Origin: Polaribacter atrinae | GTDB taxonomy: Bacteria > Bacteroidota > Bacteroidia > Flavobacteriales > Flavobacteriaceae | DNA: 64,000 nt | Direction: 5' to 3' | Assembly (NCBI RefSeq): GCF_038023995.1 | Contig: NZ_CP150660.1 | Span: forward strand, 2,106,501-2,170,500 | Part shown: piece by piece, positions 35,050 through 44,914 of the stretch | Layout: each line of letters opens with the position of its first letter | Numbering within the stretch: the stretch's first letter is position 1 | Translations under genes and position numbers: made by a program | The notes under the pieces: generated by a model | Told to the model about the DNA's origin: nothing | Seen by the model: only the letters and a program-made list of their open reading frames with translations | The model's database searches: none

Positions 35050-35102
35050 AAGCAGTACTTTTAGTCCGTCTTAAAACACATCAAATCAGTTAACGAATCG
35101 TA

Positions 35103-37898
35103 ATGACAAAACACTTAAAAATTTTAAGCATACTTTTCTATTATTTATCTATTTCGATAGTAAATGCTCAGTTCTCTCCCAGCCTTAAAAATTATACTTT
35201 GGCAGAATATAAAGCTGGTAACCAAAATTGGGATATTACAAGAGCTAAAAACGGTAAAGTATATGTTGCTAATAATAGTGGTTTATTAGAATATGATGCT
35301 TTGGTTTGGAAATTGTATCAATTGCCTAATAAAACAACCGTTAGGTCTGTTTTAGCTGTAGATGATATCATTTACACAGGTTCGTTCGAAGAATTTGGGT
35401 TTTGGAAAAGAGATGATTTTGGAATTCTTAAATACCACTCATTAAGTGATACCATTCTCAATAAAATTTCGCCTAATGAAGAAATATGGGGAATTGTAAA
35501 GTATAAAGACAAAATAATTTTTCGTTCGTTTCTAAATATCTATGTGTACGATTTTAAGAGTATTGTACAGTTAAAGTCTGATTCGATACTTATTTCTCTT
35601 AGTGTTATTGATGATGACTTGTATGTAAGCACTTTAAACGCAGGTATTTTTTTACTAAAAGAAAAGAAACTAGCACCTTTATACTTTAATGATTTACTTG
35701 TAGATACTAAAATCATATCCATCAACAAGTATAAAGATAAACTGCTTTTAATGACCTCTCTAAAAGGAAGTTATTTTTTAGAAAAAGGCAAGTTGGTTCC
35801 CACTAATTTTAAAATAAATGAAGCCATTAAACTACATCAGCTTAATGATTTTTCTATCTTAAAAAATGGAGAAATGGTATTCGGAACCATAAAAGATGGT
35901 CTTTTCTTAACGGATCATTTAGGAAACTTAAAATTTCATGTTAGTAAAGAAAATGGTTTATTAAACAATACCGTTTTAGGACAATCTCTAGATGATTCTG
36001 ATAATCTTTGGTTGGGTTTAGATAACGGAATTGCCCACATAGAATTAAACAATAGCAACTATTTCTTTAATGATGTTTCAGGAAAACTAGGGGCTGTTTA
36101 TGACATTATTGAATATAAAAGTGTTATTTATATAGGAACTAACACAGGACTTTTTAGACTTGACAGCAACAATCGATTAGAGTTTGTAGAAGGATCACAA
36201 GGTCAGGTTTGGGATTTAACAATTATAGGAGATGAACTTTTTTGTGGTCATAATGAAGGGACTTTTTTGGTAGATACGAATACCTTTAAAAAGATATCTA
36301 ATTTTACTGGAGGTTGGACTATAAAAAAAGTTCCAGAACGAAATGACACCTATATTCAAGGTACTTATTCTGGATTGGTAAAGTTTGAAAAGAAAGAGGG
36401 TGAGTGGATTGTAAAACAATTTGACAAAGCCTTAATACCTGCTCGTTTTTTGGTATTCGAAAATCCGCATACCGCTTGGGTTGCTCATGAAACTAAAGGG
36501 GTTTATAAGATTCGGTTTGATGAAGATTATGAAACAATACTAAATGTAGAAAATTATCAGAAAAAAGGTATTAGCTCTAATTATAACATACGAGTTTATA
36601 ACATTAAGAATAATATTAGTTTTAAAACGAGTGAAGGATGGCAAAAGTATGAGCCTATTTTAGATTCTATTATTCCTTATAAACTACTTAATGATAAGTT
36701 AGGAAGACATAATTATATTATATCTGAAGATGATACAAACCTTTTTGCGTTAAAAAACAATGATGGCTTTATTAATTTTAAATCTTTCCATAATAATGAC
36801 GAACAACTCATTTTAAGTGACGATCTATTAAAAAACAGATACATCATAGGCTATGAAAACGTCTCTAAAATAAACGATTCTGTTTATGCATTAAACTTAG
36901 ACAATGGTTTTATGATGATAAATAGCACCACACCGTCTAATAATCGTTTGCAAAAACCAAAGATAGAAGTTGTATCTATTGGTGGAGTTCCTATCAACCT
37001 ATCAAAGATTGTAAACAATGAAATCCGTTTTAATTTTAATGAAAATATTACAATAGAACTGTCCTCTTCAAAATCTGTAAATCATTATTTTGAATACAAA
37101 ATATCCAACACAGGTAATTTATGGTACAAAGCAGAAAACGATAAAATAGAGTTCTCTAACCTTAAAGACGGAGAGTCTACAATTTCCTTTAGAGCTAAAG
37201 GAAATTCTGGAAATGTATCCACCATTCAAAACTTAGAAATAGATGTATTACCACCCTGGTATAGAGATACTTTTGGGTTCTTTCTATACGCAATTATTGC
37301 ACTTTTAATTATTGCACTATTATATGTTTTGCAAAATAAAAAAATAGCAAAAGAACAGCATCTTATAAAAATCAAGTATCAGAAAGAACAAGAAAAACTA
37401 CTACGCGAAAAGACATTAGAAAACGAAAAACAAATTGTAGAGTTTAAGAATGAATCTTTGCAGAAAGAAATTAAGCTTAAAAGTAAACAACTTGCCAATA
37501 ATGCGATGGCTTTAGTGAAGAAAAATGAAATCCTTGAGGAAGTTAAAAAAGATCTGATGGGTCATAAAGAAGGCTTTAATAGTCAGTACAACTTTAAAAA
37601 ATTGTTGAAAAAATTAGATAATTCTATTGTACTTAAAGATGAATGGGCTGTTTTTGAAAATAACTTTAGTCAAGTGCATGATGAGTTTTTCGAAATCTTA
37701 AAAACCAAACATCCAAAGCTTACTCCAAAGGATTTAAAGATCTGTGCTTACATCAAAATGAATCTTTCTTCAAAAGAAATTGCACCTTTAATGAATATCT
37801 CTCATAGGGGTGTAGAAACGCATAGATATAGGTTAAAAAAGAAGTTAAATTTAGAAAATGACATTTCTATCACTGATTATTTGTTAAATATCAAATAA
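35103..37898 (+). CDS. Propeller-sensor, membrane-spanning LuxR-type regulator of the polysaccharide locus
   Basis: A 931-residue one-component sensor. A signal peptide ends near VNAQ (about 24). A long periplasmic beta-propeller follows (about 30–640, with repeated segments such as DNLWLGLDNGIAHIEL and YIGTNTGLFRLDSNNRLEFVEG), then a Y_Y_Y domain (about 655–720) and one transmembrane helix (about 724–745). The cytoplasmic side has a coiled coil (750–835) and a LuxR-type HTH (873–931, LTPKDLKICAYIKMNLSSKEIAPLMNISHRGVETHRYRLKKKL). No kinase domain is present. Its place upstream of susC and the TACGTCA cluster suggests it activates this locus on sensing glycan. Confidence 0.9.
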   Translation: MTKHLKILSILFYYLSISIVNAQFSPSLKNYTLAEYKAGNQNWDITRAKNGKVYVANNSGLLEYDALVWKLYQLPNKTTVRSVLAVDDIIYTGSFEEFGFWKRDDFGILKYHSLSDTILNKISPNEEIWGIVKYKDKIIFRSFLNIYVYDFKSIVQLKSDSILISLSVIDDDLYVSTLNAGIFLLKEKKLAPLYFNDLLVDTKIISINKYKDKLLLMTSLKGSYFLEKGKLVPTNFKINEAIKLHQLNDFSILKNGEMVFGTIKDGLFLTDHLGNLKFHVSKENGLLNNTVLGQSLDDSDNLWLGLDNGIAHIELNNSNYFFNDVSGKLGAVYDIIEYKSVIYIGTNTGLFRLDSNNRLEFVEGSQGQVWDLTIIGDELFCGHNEGTFLVDTNTFKKISNFTGGWTIKKVPERNDTYIQGTYSGLVKFEKKEGEWIVKQFDKALIPARFLVFENPHTAWVAHETKGVYKIRFDEDYETILNVENYQKKGISSNYNIRVYNIKNNISFKTSEGWQKYEPILDSIIPYKLLNDKLGRHNYIISEDDTNLFALKNNDGFINFKSFHNNDEQLILSDDLLKNRYIIGYENVSKINDSVYALNLDNGFMMINSTTPSNNRLQKPKIEVVSIGGVPINLSKIVNNEIRFNFNENITIELSSSKSVNHYFEYKISNTGNLWYKAENDKIEFSNLKDGESTISFRAKGNSGNVSTIQNLEIDVLPPWYRDTFGFFLYAIIALLIIALLYVLQNKKIAKEQHLIKIKYQKEQEKLLREKTLENEKQIVEFKNESLQKEIKLKSKQLANNAMALVKKNEILEEVKKDLMGHKEGFNSQYNFKKLLKKLDNSIVLKDEWAVFENNFSQVHDEFFEILKTKHPKLTPKDLKICAYIKMNLSSKEIAPLMNISHRGVETHRYRLKKKLNLENDISITDYLLNIK

Positions 37899-37934
37899 TA
37901 AACTTATTTTTTTACCTAATACACAATTAATAAC

Positions 37935-38055
37935 TACGTCATCTATACGTCATTTATCAAATTCACCTTCAACTACAACGTTTTATTTAGGGCAACAAAG
38001 TACGTCAACCTCGATTTGTTAATGCTTTTTAACATTTAGTGCATTTAGTGACGTA
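37935..38055. promoter_or_regulatory. Cluster of four TACGTCA boxes upstream of susC
   Basis: TACGTCA occurs at 37935–37941, 37946–37952 and 38001–38007, and inverted (TGACGTA) at 38049–38055. The three direct copies start 11 and 55 bases apart, both multiples of 11, so they face the same side of the helix. A 9-base tandem repeat CATTTAGTG (38033–38050) abuts the last copy. This spacer between regulator and susC is the likely control region. Confidence 0.6.
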
Positions 38056-38148
38056 TTTAAAATGTAAAGCTCTTTTTAATTTATTTAATAATAGTTTATA
38101 ATTTAGTCTACCGAATAAACTGAATATTTAATAATTAATAACACTAAT

Positions 38149-41100
38149 ATGAAAACAAAGATTAGTCTATTATTAATACTGTTTTTTTCATTGGGTGCTT
38201 TAGCACAAAAAATGGAAATAAATGGTATTGTAACAAGTAAAAATGGAGGTACTCCTTTACCAGGAGTAAGCGTTGCTGTAGCAGGAACAAGCAATGGAGT
38301 CTCAACCGATTTTGATGGAAAGTACGCTCTTACCGTTAATAAAGGAGAACAATTAACATTTAGCTACATTGGCTTTAAAAAAATTACAGTAACTGTAAAT
38401 AATGAAAATGTTATCGATATTTCATTAGAAGATGACGTAGAATCTCTAAATGAGATTGTAGTTATTGGTTATGGTACCCAAAAAAGATCAGATCTTACAG
38501 GTGCTGTTTCTAGTATTAAATCAGATGATCTATTAAAACAACCAGCGGCAAACGCAACACAATCTATACAAGGAAAATTGTCTGGTGTAAATATCATTAA
38601 TACCAACGCACCTGGTAGTGACCCTGTAGTAATGATAAGGGGATTAGGTACTGCCGCATCTGGCACAACACCTCTTTATATTGTAGATGGTATACAAGTA
38701 AGCGGTATCAGTAACATAAACCCTTCTGATATTGAAACGATGGATGTTATGAAAGATGCTGCCTCAGCTGCCATTTATGGTATGGATGCTGCAAATGGTG
38801 TTATATTCATTACAACCAAAAAAGGGAAGAATGGAAAAGCTAAAGTTTCATTAAGTTCTTACTACGGAGCAACTAGTACGCTTAACCCAGTAAAAATGGC
38901 AGATGCTTCCGAGTACATTACTTACTTTAATGAGGTTCGTACATCTTTAGGATCTACAGATTTATTATCATCGAACCAAGCATATGATACAGATTGGTAT
39001 GATGAATTAACAGACGTTAGATTATCTAATAGTAATAATGTTTCTATTTCAGGAGCTAATGAACATACAAACTATTTCTTTAGTTTAAATAATTACAATG
39101 AGGACGGACTATTGAAAGATCAAAACTTAACTAGAAATACGTTAAGATCTAACAATACCTTCAATCTTTTTGAAAACACTGTAAAATTAACACAAAGCTT
39201 TAGTGCTGCAATTTCAAAAGGAACTCCAAAGCCTTTTAATGCCTTTAATGAAGCATATAGACAGTCTCCATTAGTACCTGCGTACTATGATAATGGTGCT
39301 TTTGGTCAATCTAACTGGAATACGAATACAGGAGTTGTTGGTTACCAAGGCAACAGTCGTTTAAACTCTATAGGTAACCCTTTGGCAACCGTATATTATA
39401 ACAATCAAAAAGACGAAACTACAGATTTACAAGGGTCTTTTGATTTAGAGGTTAAGATAACAGGTTCTTTAAAAGCCAACTCTCGTTTTGGAGGTACTAA
39501 ATCGTACTACAAATCAAGATCTTTTAATGATATCAAGTCTCAATATTTAACTACAAATACAGGGCAAGATGAGTCTGATTTTAACGCATTAAAAGAAGCA
39601 AACCCAACAACTACAGCATATGCAGACAACAATCTATCTTTTAGCAGATCTGAAAGCTATAGATACAACTGGGATAATTATTTAACTTTCGACAAAATAA
39701 TAGGCAATCACAGCATTAATGTGGTAGCAGGTCTTACAAAAGGAAGTAAAAATAATACGTTTAGTACTTATCAACTTGCTTATGATGTACCACAAAAAGA
39801 GCAATACTGGAACATCAACTTTGCTTCTGAAGATTATGAACAAACGTCACAACAAAGTTCATCTACGCCTACAAATCAATTATCGTATTATGGAAGGTTG
39901 CAATATAACTTCAATGAAAAATACTTTCTTCAAGCAAATATCCGTAGAGATGGTATAAGCACATTCAATAACGATAATAATACAGAATATTTCGGAAACT
40001 TCCCTTCTTTTAGTGCAGGTTGGGTGTTAACTAAAGAATCATTTTTAAATGATATAGAAAATTTAAATTTCTTAAAAATGAGAGTAGGTTGGGGTAAATT
40101 AGGGAATTCAGATGTTCCTTTTAATATTTCAACATATTCAACCGCTACCGGAAGTAGTAATGTAAATTACGTATTTGGGGCGAATCAAGATTTAGTGTAC
40201 GGAGCAGCTTTAGGCGCTTCTATCTACCCTATTTCTTGGGAAATTACTAAAGAAACAAACGTTGGTTTAGATTTTCAGGCGTATAGCTCAAGATTATCTG
40301 GTAGTTTTAACTACTACAACAGAAACACGGAAAATGCAATTCTAAACGTAACTCCTGTGTACACTTCTGGTGAAGGAACCAATTATTATGATCATGGTGC
40401 AGAAGTACTAAACAAAGGTTTTGAAATAGAATTTAATTGGAGAGACAACATCACTGAAGACTTATCATACAACCTAGGTTTTGTATTTTCTGATAATAAA
40501 AATAACGTAGAGAATGTAAAATCAGCTTATGATGGTCAAACCGGAGGTAGTTTATCTAACGGTCAAATTACAAAGAAATTACAAGAAGGACAGCCTATTT
40601 ATGCTTGGTGGATGTACGAAGCAGATGGTGTTTGGCAAAACCAAGACGAAATAAATAACAATGCACATTACGGTACTCCATCTCCAGGACATTTACGTTA
40701 TAAAGATCAAAATAATGATGGTGTTATCGATGATAATGATAAAAAATTCTTCGGTTCTTACATTCCTACTTACAACTTCGGATTTAATGTAGGTTTAAAT
40801 TATAAAGATTTTGACTTGGCTATTGATGCTTTCGGAGCTGGAGGAAATAAAATTTATAATGGATTAAAAGGAACTAGCATAGATGGTGGTGAAAATATAG
40901 CGTATGATACATTTTCAAATAGATGGACAGGCGAAGGATCTACCAATGTAAACCCAGGAGCTGATAAAGACTCTTATGCATCAAGTTATTATTTAGAAGA
41001 TGGAGATTATTTAAGAATCAACAATATTACTATTGGTTATACTTTGCCAGTACTAATGAATCAAGTTTCTAGAATTAGAGTTTATGCAACTGCTAAAAAC

Positions 41101-41247
41101 CCATTTATGTTTACTAAATATTCTGGTTTTACTCCAGAAATAGTTGGTTCATCTGGTTCAGCGGGAGCAAGTGGAGCAGCAGGAATAGAACTTTCTGCAT
41201 ACCCAAACACTAAAACCTTTTTATTTGGTGTAAACATCGATTTATAA
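38149..41247 (+). CDS. SusC-type TonB-linked outer-membrane glycan transporter
   Basis: A 1032-residue SusC/RagA transporter. A signal peptide ends at LAQ (about 20). A carboxypeptidase-like domain (about 24–90, INGIVTSKNGGTPLPGVSVAVAGTSNGVSTDFDGKY) is followed by the TonB box/plug (NEIVVIGYGTQKRSDLTGAVSSI from about 101) and a large barrel. It imports oligosaccharides through a SusD-capped pore using TonB. It starts the structural part of the locus, 20 bases before susD. Confidence 0.96.
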   Translation: MKTKISLLLILFFSLGALAQKMEINGIVTSKNGGTPLPGVSVAVAGTSNGVSTDFDGKYALTVNKGEQLTFSYIGFKKITVTVNNENVIDISLEDDVESLNEIVVIGYGTQKRSDLTGAVSSIKSDDLLKQPAANATQSIQGKLSGVNIINTNAPGSDPVVMIRGLGTAASGTTPLYIVDGIQVSGISNINPSDIETMDVMKDAASAAIYGMDAANGVIFITTKKGKNGKAKVSLSSYYGATSTLNPVKMADASEYITYFNEVRTSLGSTDLLSSNQAYDTDWYDELTDVRLSNSNNVSISGANEHTNYFFSLNNYNEDGLLKDQNLTRNTLRSNNTFNLFENTVKLTQSFSAAISKGTPKPFNAFNEAYRQSPLVPAYYDNGAFGQSNWNTNTGVVGYQGNSRLNSIGNPLATVYYNNQKDETTDLQGSFDLEVKITGSLKANSRFGGTKSYYKSRSFNDIKSQYLTTNTGQDESDFNALKEANPTTTAYADNNLSFSRSESYRYNWDNYLTFDKIIGNHSINVVAGLTKGSKNNTFSTYQLAYDVPQKEQYWNINFASEDYEQTSQQSSSTPTNQLSYYGRLQYNFNEKYFLQANIRRDGISTFNNDNNTEYFGNFPSFSAGWVLTKESFLNDIENLNFLKMRVGWGKLGNSDVPFNISTYSTATGSSNVNYVFGANQDLVYGAALGASIYPISWEITKETNVGLDFQAYSSRLSGSFNYYNRNTENAILNVTPVYTSGEGTNYYDHGAEVLNKGFEIEFNWRDNITEDLSYNLGFVFSDNKNNVENVKSAYDGQTGGSLSNGQITKKLQEGQPIYAWWMYEADGVWQNQDEINNNAHYGTPSPGHLRYKDQNNDGVIDDNDKKFFGSYIPTYNFGFNVGLNYKDFDLAIDAFGAGGNKIYNGLKGTSIDGGENIAYDTFSNRWTGEGSTNVNPGADKDSYASSYYLEDGDYLRINNITIGYTLPVLMNQVSRIRVYATAKNPFMFTKYSGFTPEIVGSSGSAGASGAAGIELSAYPNTKTFLFGVNIDL

Positions 41248-41267
41248 AATTTTAAAAAATAATTATC

Positions 41268-42680
41268 ATGAAAAATAATATTAAAAATATACAGATTCTA
41301 TTTGCTATAGGACTGCTTTTCACTACTGTTTCTTGTAGTGAAGATTATTTAGATGTTGATAGTAAAGATCGTTTAGAGCAAGACGATACTGAAACAGTAA
41401 CGCCTAAAGAAATGGTAAATGGTGCCTACGGTATGTTAACCGAATGGGATTATGCTTTTTCTTATCTTGGAATCACAGAAATTATTTCTGACAATTCAGA
41501 TAAAGGTAGTTCTTCTACCGATACTGGTGCTGATAAAGACGTATTAGATGCCTTAACCTTTACAAGTAGTGCAGGTTCAATTCTTTCTATGTGGCAAAAT
41601 TGGTATAAATCTATAAACAGAGCATCTATTGCTATAGATTATACAGAAAATTATGGCCTAACAGATGAAAACTTAAAAAACAGATTAGTAGGTGAAGCGA
41701 AGTTTTTAAGAGCTTTAAATTATTTTTGGTTAGTAAGATCTTTTGGGGCTGTACCATTACAAAATATAGATTTAGTTGAAAGACAACCTGTAGCAGATGT
41801 ATACGCTTATATAGAAGCAGATTTATTAGACGCTATAGAAAAACTACCTCTTAAAAGTAAGTATGCTTCAGAAGATTTAGGTCGTGCATCTAAGGGAGCT
41901 GCGCAAGCACTTTTATCTAAAGTTTACCTTTATGAAAAAGAGTGGCAAAAAGCATATGACATGGCAGAAAATGTTATTAATTCTGGAGAATATGGTTTAC
42001 ATCCAAATTATGAAGAATTATGGAGAGCTTCCACAGAAAACGGTATCGAATCTATTTTTGAAGTACAAGGTAGAGGAGAATCTATAGCTCATGGTGTGCA
42101 ACAATACTCACAAACTCAAGGTGCAAGAGGTGCTGACGGTTGGGGATGGGGATATAACAACCCATCTGAAACACTTGTAAAAGCGTTCGAAGCAGAAGGA
42201 GATCTAATTAGAATGAATGCTTCTATTATTTTTGAAGGTGAAACACTATGGGATGGTCGTGAAGTTTTTGAAGTTGAGAACCCTAGGTATAATGAAAAAG
42301 CATATTCTAGTGCCTCTACAGGATCAGACGATGGCGATAAAAACATACGAATACTTCGTTATGCAGAAATTCTATTAATAAAAGCAGAAGCGGCAACATA
42401 TATTGGTCAAGATGCGGCAACACCTCTTAATTTAGTAAGAAGCAGGGTAAACTTACCTACCATTAGCAACCCAACAGTAGCACAAATCTGGAAAGAAAGA
42501 CACTTAGAATTAGCGATGGAACATGATCGTTGGTTTGATATTGTTAGAACAGGACAGGCAAAAGAAGCAATGGCTGCAGATGGTAAAACATTTGTTGTTG
42601 GTAAACACGAATTGTTTCCAATTCCTTACAATCAATTAATACAAACTCCAGGAATGACACAAAATCCAGGATGGGAGTAA
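41268..42680 (+). CDS. SusD-type glycan-binding lipoprotein
   Basis: A 470-residue RagB/SusD lipoprotein (lipobox VSC, Cys23). The TPR-like core includes AKFLRALNYFWLVRSFGAVPL and RASKGAAQALLSKVYLYEKEWQKAYDMAE. The C-terminal SusD domain has ILRYAEILLIKAEA and KERHLELAMEHDRWFDIVRTGQA. It lids the SusC barrel and captures glycan at the cell surface. A long hairpin follows its stop codon. Confidence 0.96.
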   Translation: MKNNIKNIQILFAIGLLFTTVSCSEDYLDVDSKDRLEQDDTETVTPKEMVNGAYGMLTEWDYAFSYLGITEIISDNSDKGSSSTDTGADKDVLDALTFTSSAGSILSMWQNWYKSINRASIAIDYTENYGLTDENLKNRLVGEAKFLRALNYFWLVRSFGAVPLQNIDLVERQPVADVYAYIEADLLDAIEKLPLKSKYASEDLGRASKGAAQALLSKVYLYEKEWQKAYDMAENVINSGEYGLHPNYEELWRASTENGIESIFEVQGRGESIAHGVQQYSQTQGARGADGWGWGYNNPSETLVKAFEAEGDLIRMNASIIFEGETLWDGREVFEVENPRYNEKAYSSASTGSDDGDKNIRILRYAEILLIKAEAATYIGQDAATPLNLVRSRVNLPTISNPTVAQIWKERHLELAMEHDRWFDIVRTGQAKEAMAADGKTFVVGKHELFPIPYNQLIQTPGMTQNPGWE

Positions 42681-42684
42681 TCTA

Positions 42685-42725
42685 AAATTTCAGCTATGCT
42701 TACCATTTAAGTATAGCTGAAATTT
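42685..42725 (+). other. 18-bp intercistronic hairpin after susD
   Basis: AAATTTCAGCTATGCTTA pairs with the downstream arm over 18 positions with one G·T pair and a five-base loop. No T-run follows, so it is more likely an mRNA-stabilising or attenuating structure than a full terminator. Confidence 0.6.
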
Positions 42726-42752
42726 AATGTATCATTTAAGAACATGTTATAT

Positions 42753-44096
42753 ATGCGTAATTTTCTATTAATAAGTATACTATCACTAGCTCTATTTGGT
42801 TGTAATAAGCAAAAGGAAGAAACTACTACAGATATCATTGTAGAGGATACCTTAATTTCTGATGATGCACTTTTAGATCGTATTCAAGAGCAAACTATCA
42901 ATTATTTTTGGGACGGAGCAGAACCTAATTCGGGTTTAGCACTCGAAAGAATTCATATGGATAATAGTTCTTATGATTCTCCTAATAATACAGTAACAAC
43001 TGGAGGAAGTGGATTTGGGTTGATGGCTATTTTAGTAGGGATCGAAAGAGGATTTATAACTAAAGAAGCAGCTCTTTTACGATTTCAAAAAATAGTAGAT
43101 TTTTTAGACAAGGCAGATCGTTTTCATGGTGCTTGGCCACATTGGATTAATGGAGAAACAGGAAAAGTATATCCTTTTAGCGAAAAAGATAATGGTGGAG
43201 ATTTAGTTGAAACAGCTTTTTTAATACAAGGTTTATTAACTGTTTCTGAATATTTTGATGGAGATACAGCTGCAGAAAAAGAACTGGTTTCTAAAATCGA
43301 CAACCTATACAGAACGGTAGAATGGGATTGGTATACCAAAAACGGAGAAGATGTTTTGTACTGGCATTGGTCGCCAGAATATGGTTGGGATATGAATTTA
43401 CCTGTTCAAGGATATAATGAATGTTTAATTATGTATGTGCTTGCTGCTGCATCTCCTACACATCCTATTAATAAATCGGTTTACGAACAAGGATGGGCAA
43501 AAAATGGAGGTATTGTTTCTAATAAGACATATTATGATGAAAACATCGTTTTAAACTATTTTTATAATGACACAGATTTGGTTGGACCTTTATTTTGGGC
43601 ACATTACTCCTACTTAGGTTTAGATCCTAGAAATTTATCAGATCAATATGCTAATTATTGGACACTAACACAAAATCAAGCTAAAATTCATTACAAATAC
43701 GCAGTAGATAATCCACTAAACTTTAAAGGATACGGAGAAAACCTTTGGGGTTTAACTTCTAGCTATTCCATAGACGGTTATCATGGACATAGACCAGGTG
43801 ATGATCTTGGTGTAATTTCACCAACTGCAGCATTGTCATCATTTCCATATACACCAAAAGAAAGCATGAATGTTTTAAGGAATATTTATATGAATCACGA
43901 TAATCTAGTTGGTAAATATGGTCCGTATGATGCTTTTAGTTTTGAAGATAATTGGTACATAGAAAAATATCTAGCAATAGATCAAGGTCCTATTCCTGTA
44001 ATGATAGAAAACTACAGAACAGGTTTATTATGGCGCTTATTTATGAAAAATAGTGATGTACAAAATGGTTTAGATGCACTTGGGTTTACCTATTAA
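42753..44096 (+). CDS. Glycoamylase-domain (GH144-like) glucanase lipoprotein
   Basis: A 447-residue lipoprotein (MRNFLLISILSLALFGC, Cys17) with the 'glucoamylase family' (alpha/alpha)6 domain: EQTINYFWDGAEPNSGLALER, GGSGFGLMAILVGIERGF, HGAWPHWINGETGKVYPFSEKDNGGDLVETAFLIQGLL and WGLTSSYSIDGYHGHRPGDDLGVISPTAALSSFPYTP. Bacterial enzymes of this type founded GH144, endo-beta-1,2-glucanases such as the Chitinophaga pinensis enzyme. I start at the second ATG (42753), which begins a standard lipoprotein signal; the ATG at 42744 would add three residues. Substrate is inferred from the family and the GH3 neighbour. Confidence 0.83.
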   Translation: MRNFLLISILSLALFGCNKQKEETTTDIIVEDTLISDDALLDRIQEQTINYFWDGAEPNSGLALERIHMDNSSYDSPNNTVTTGGSGFGLMAILVGIERGFITKEAALLRFQKIVDFLDKADRFHGAWPHWINGETGKVYPFSEKDNGGDLVETAFLIQGLLTVSEYFDGDTAAEKELVSKIDNLYRTVEWDWYTKNGEDVLYWHWSPEYGWDMNLPVQGYNECLIMYVLAAASPTHPINKSVYEQGWAKNGGIVSNKTYYDENIVLNYFYNDTDLVGPLFWAHYSYLGLDPRNLSDQYANYWTLTQNQAKIHYKYAVDNPLNFKGYGENLWGLTSSYSIDGYHGHRPGDDLGVISPTAALSSFPYTPKESMNVLRNIYMNHDNLVGKYGPYDAFSFEDNWYIEKYLAIDQGPIPVMIENYRTGLLWRLFMKNSDVQNGLDALGFTY

Positions 44097-44107
44097 TAAG
44101 TAAAAAA

Positions 44108-44908
44108 ATGAAGTTAAAAACATTTATAACAACACTCTTTTTAGTTTTTGTAATGTCTTTTTTAATGAGCGCACAGCAATTAAAAAAGTCTGAAGATTTA
44201 TTTCTAAACAAAATGCATATTGTTCAGAAAGACACGCTACAATTTAGAATGTTATTACCTAAAGATTTTTCTGAAGACAAATCTTATCCGGTAGTATTAT
44301 TTTTACACGGTGCAGGTGAACGCGGTGGCGATAATGAAAAACAATTGGCAAATGGAAGCGATTTATTTTTAAATGAAACCACAAGAAACTCTTTTCCTGC
44401 AATAGTAATTTTTCCACAATGTCCAGAAAATGATTATTGGGCAAAATTAAAAGCAGATCGTACCACAAAACCAATTACGTTTAATTACAAATACAAAAAG
44501 CCTCCTACTAAAGCAATGGCTTTGGTTATGGATTTGATGGATGAAATGGCAGAAAAGCCATATGTAAAAACCAATCAAATATACGTTATGGGCTTATCTA
44601 TGGGAGGTATGGGAACCTTCGAAATTATCTATAGAAAACCAGATATGTTTGCAGCTGCCATTCCAATTTGTGGCGGTGGAAATCCAAAATCTGTGTCATC
44701 CTATGCTAAATCCATTCCATTATGGGTTTTTCATGGTGCTAAAGATGATGTAGTAGACCCCAATTTATCCGTATACATGGTATCTGAAATTCTTAAAAAT
44801 GGCGGATTCCCAAGATTTACACTCTATGATTTTGCAAATCACAATAGTTGGGATCCTGCTTTGGCAGAACCAAAATTATTAACATGGCTTTTCTCTAATT
44901 CAAAATAA
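44108..44908 (+). CDS. Secreted alpha/beta-hydrolase (esterase/prolyl-oligopeptidase-like)
   Basis: A 266-residue exported hydrolase with a signal peptide ending near MSAQQ. The oxyanion motif is LFLHGAGERGG. The nucleophile Ser164 lies in GLSMGGMG, the acid in HGAKDDVVDP, and the His in FANHNSWDPA. This is the phospholipase/carboxylesterase-like fold common in polysaccharide loci, where it may remove acyl groups from the glycan. No carbohydrate-binding domain is fused. It lies between the GH144-like and GH3 genes with 11- and 6-base spacers, so it is in the operon. Confidence 0.8.
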   Translation: MKLKTFITTLFLVFVMSFLMSAQQLKKSEDLFLNKMHIVQKDTLQFRMLLPKDFSEDKSYPVVLFLHGAGERGGDNEKQLANGSDLFLNETTRNSFPAIVIFPQCPENDYWAKLKADRTTKPITFNYKYKKPPTKAMALVMDLMDEMAEKPYVKTNQIYVMGLSMGGMGTFEIIYRKPDMFAAAIPICGGGNPKSVSSYAKSIPLWVFHGAKDDVVDPNLSVYMVSEILKNGGFPRFTLYDFANHNSWDPALAEPKLLTWLFSNSK

Positions 44909-44914
44909 AAAAAA

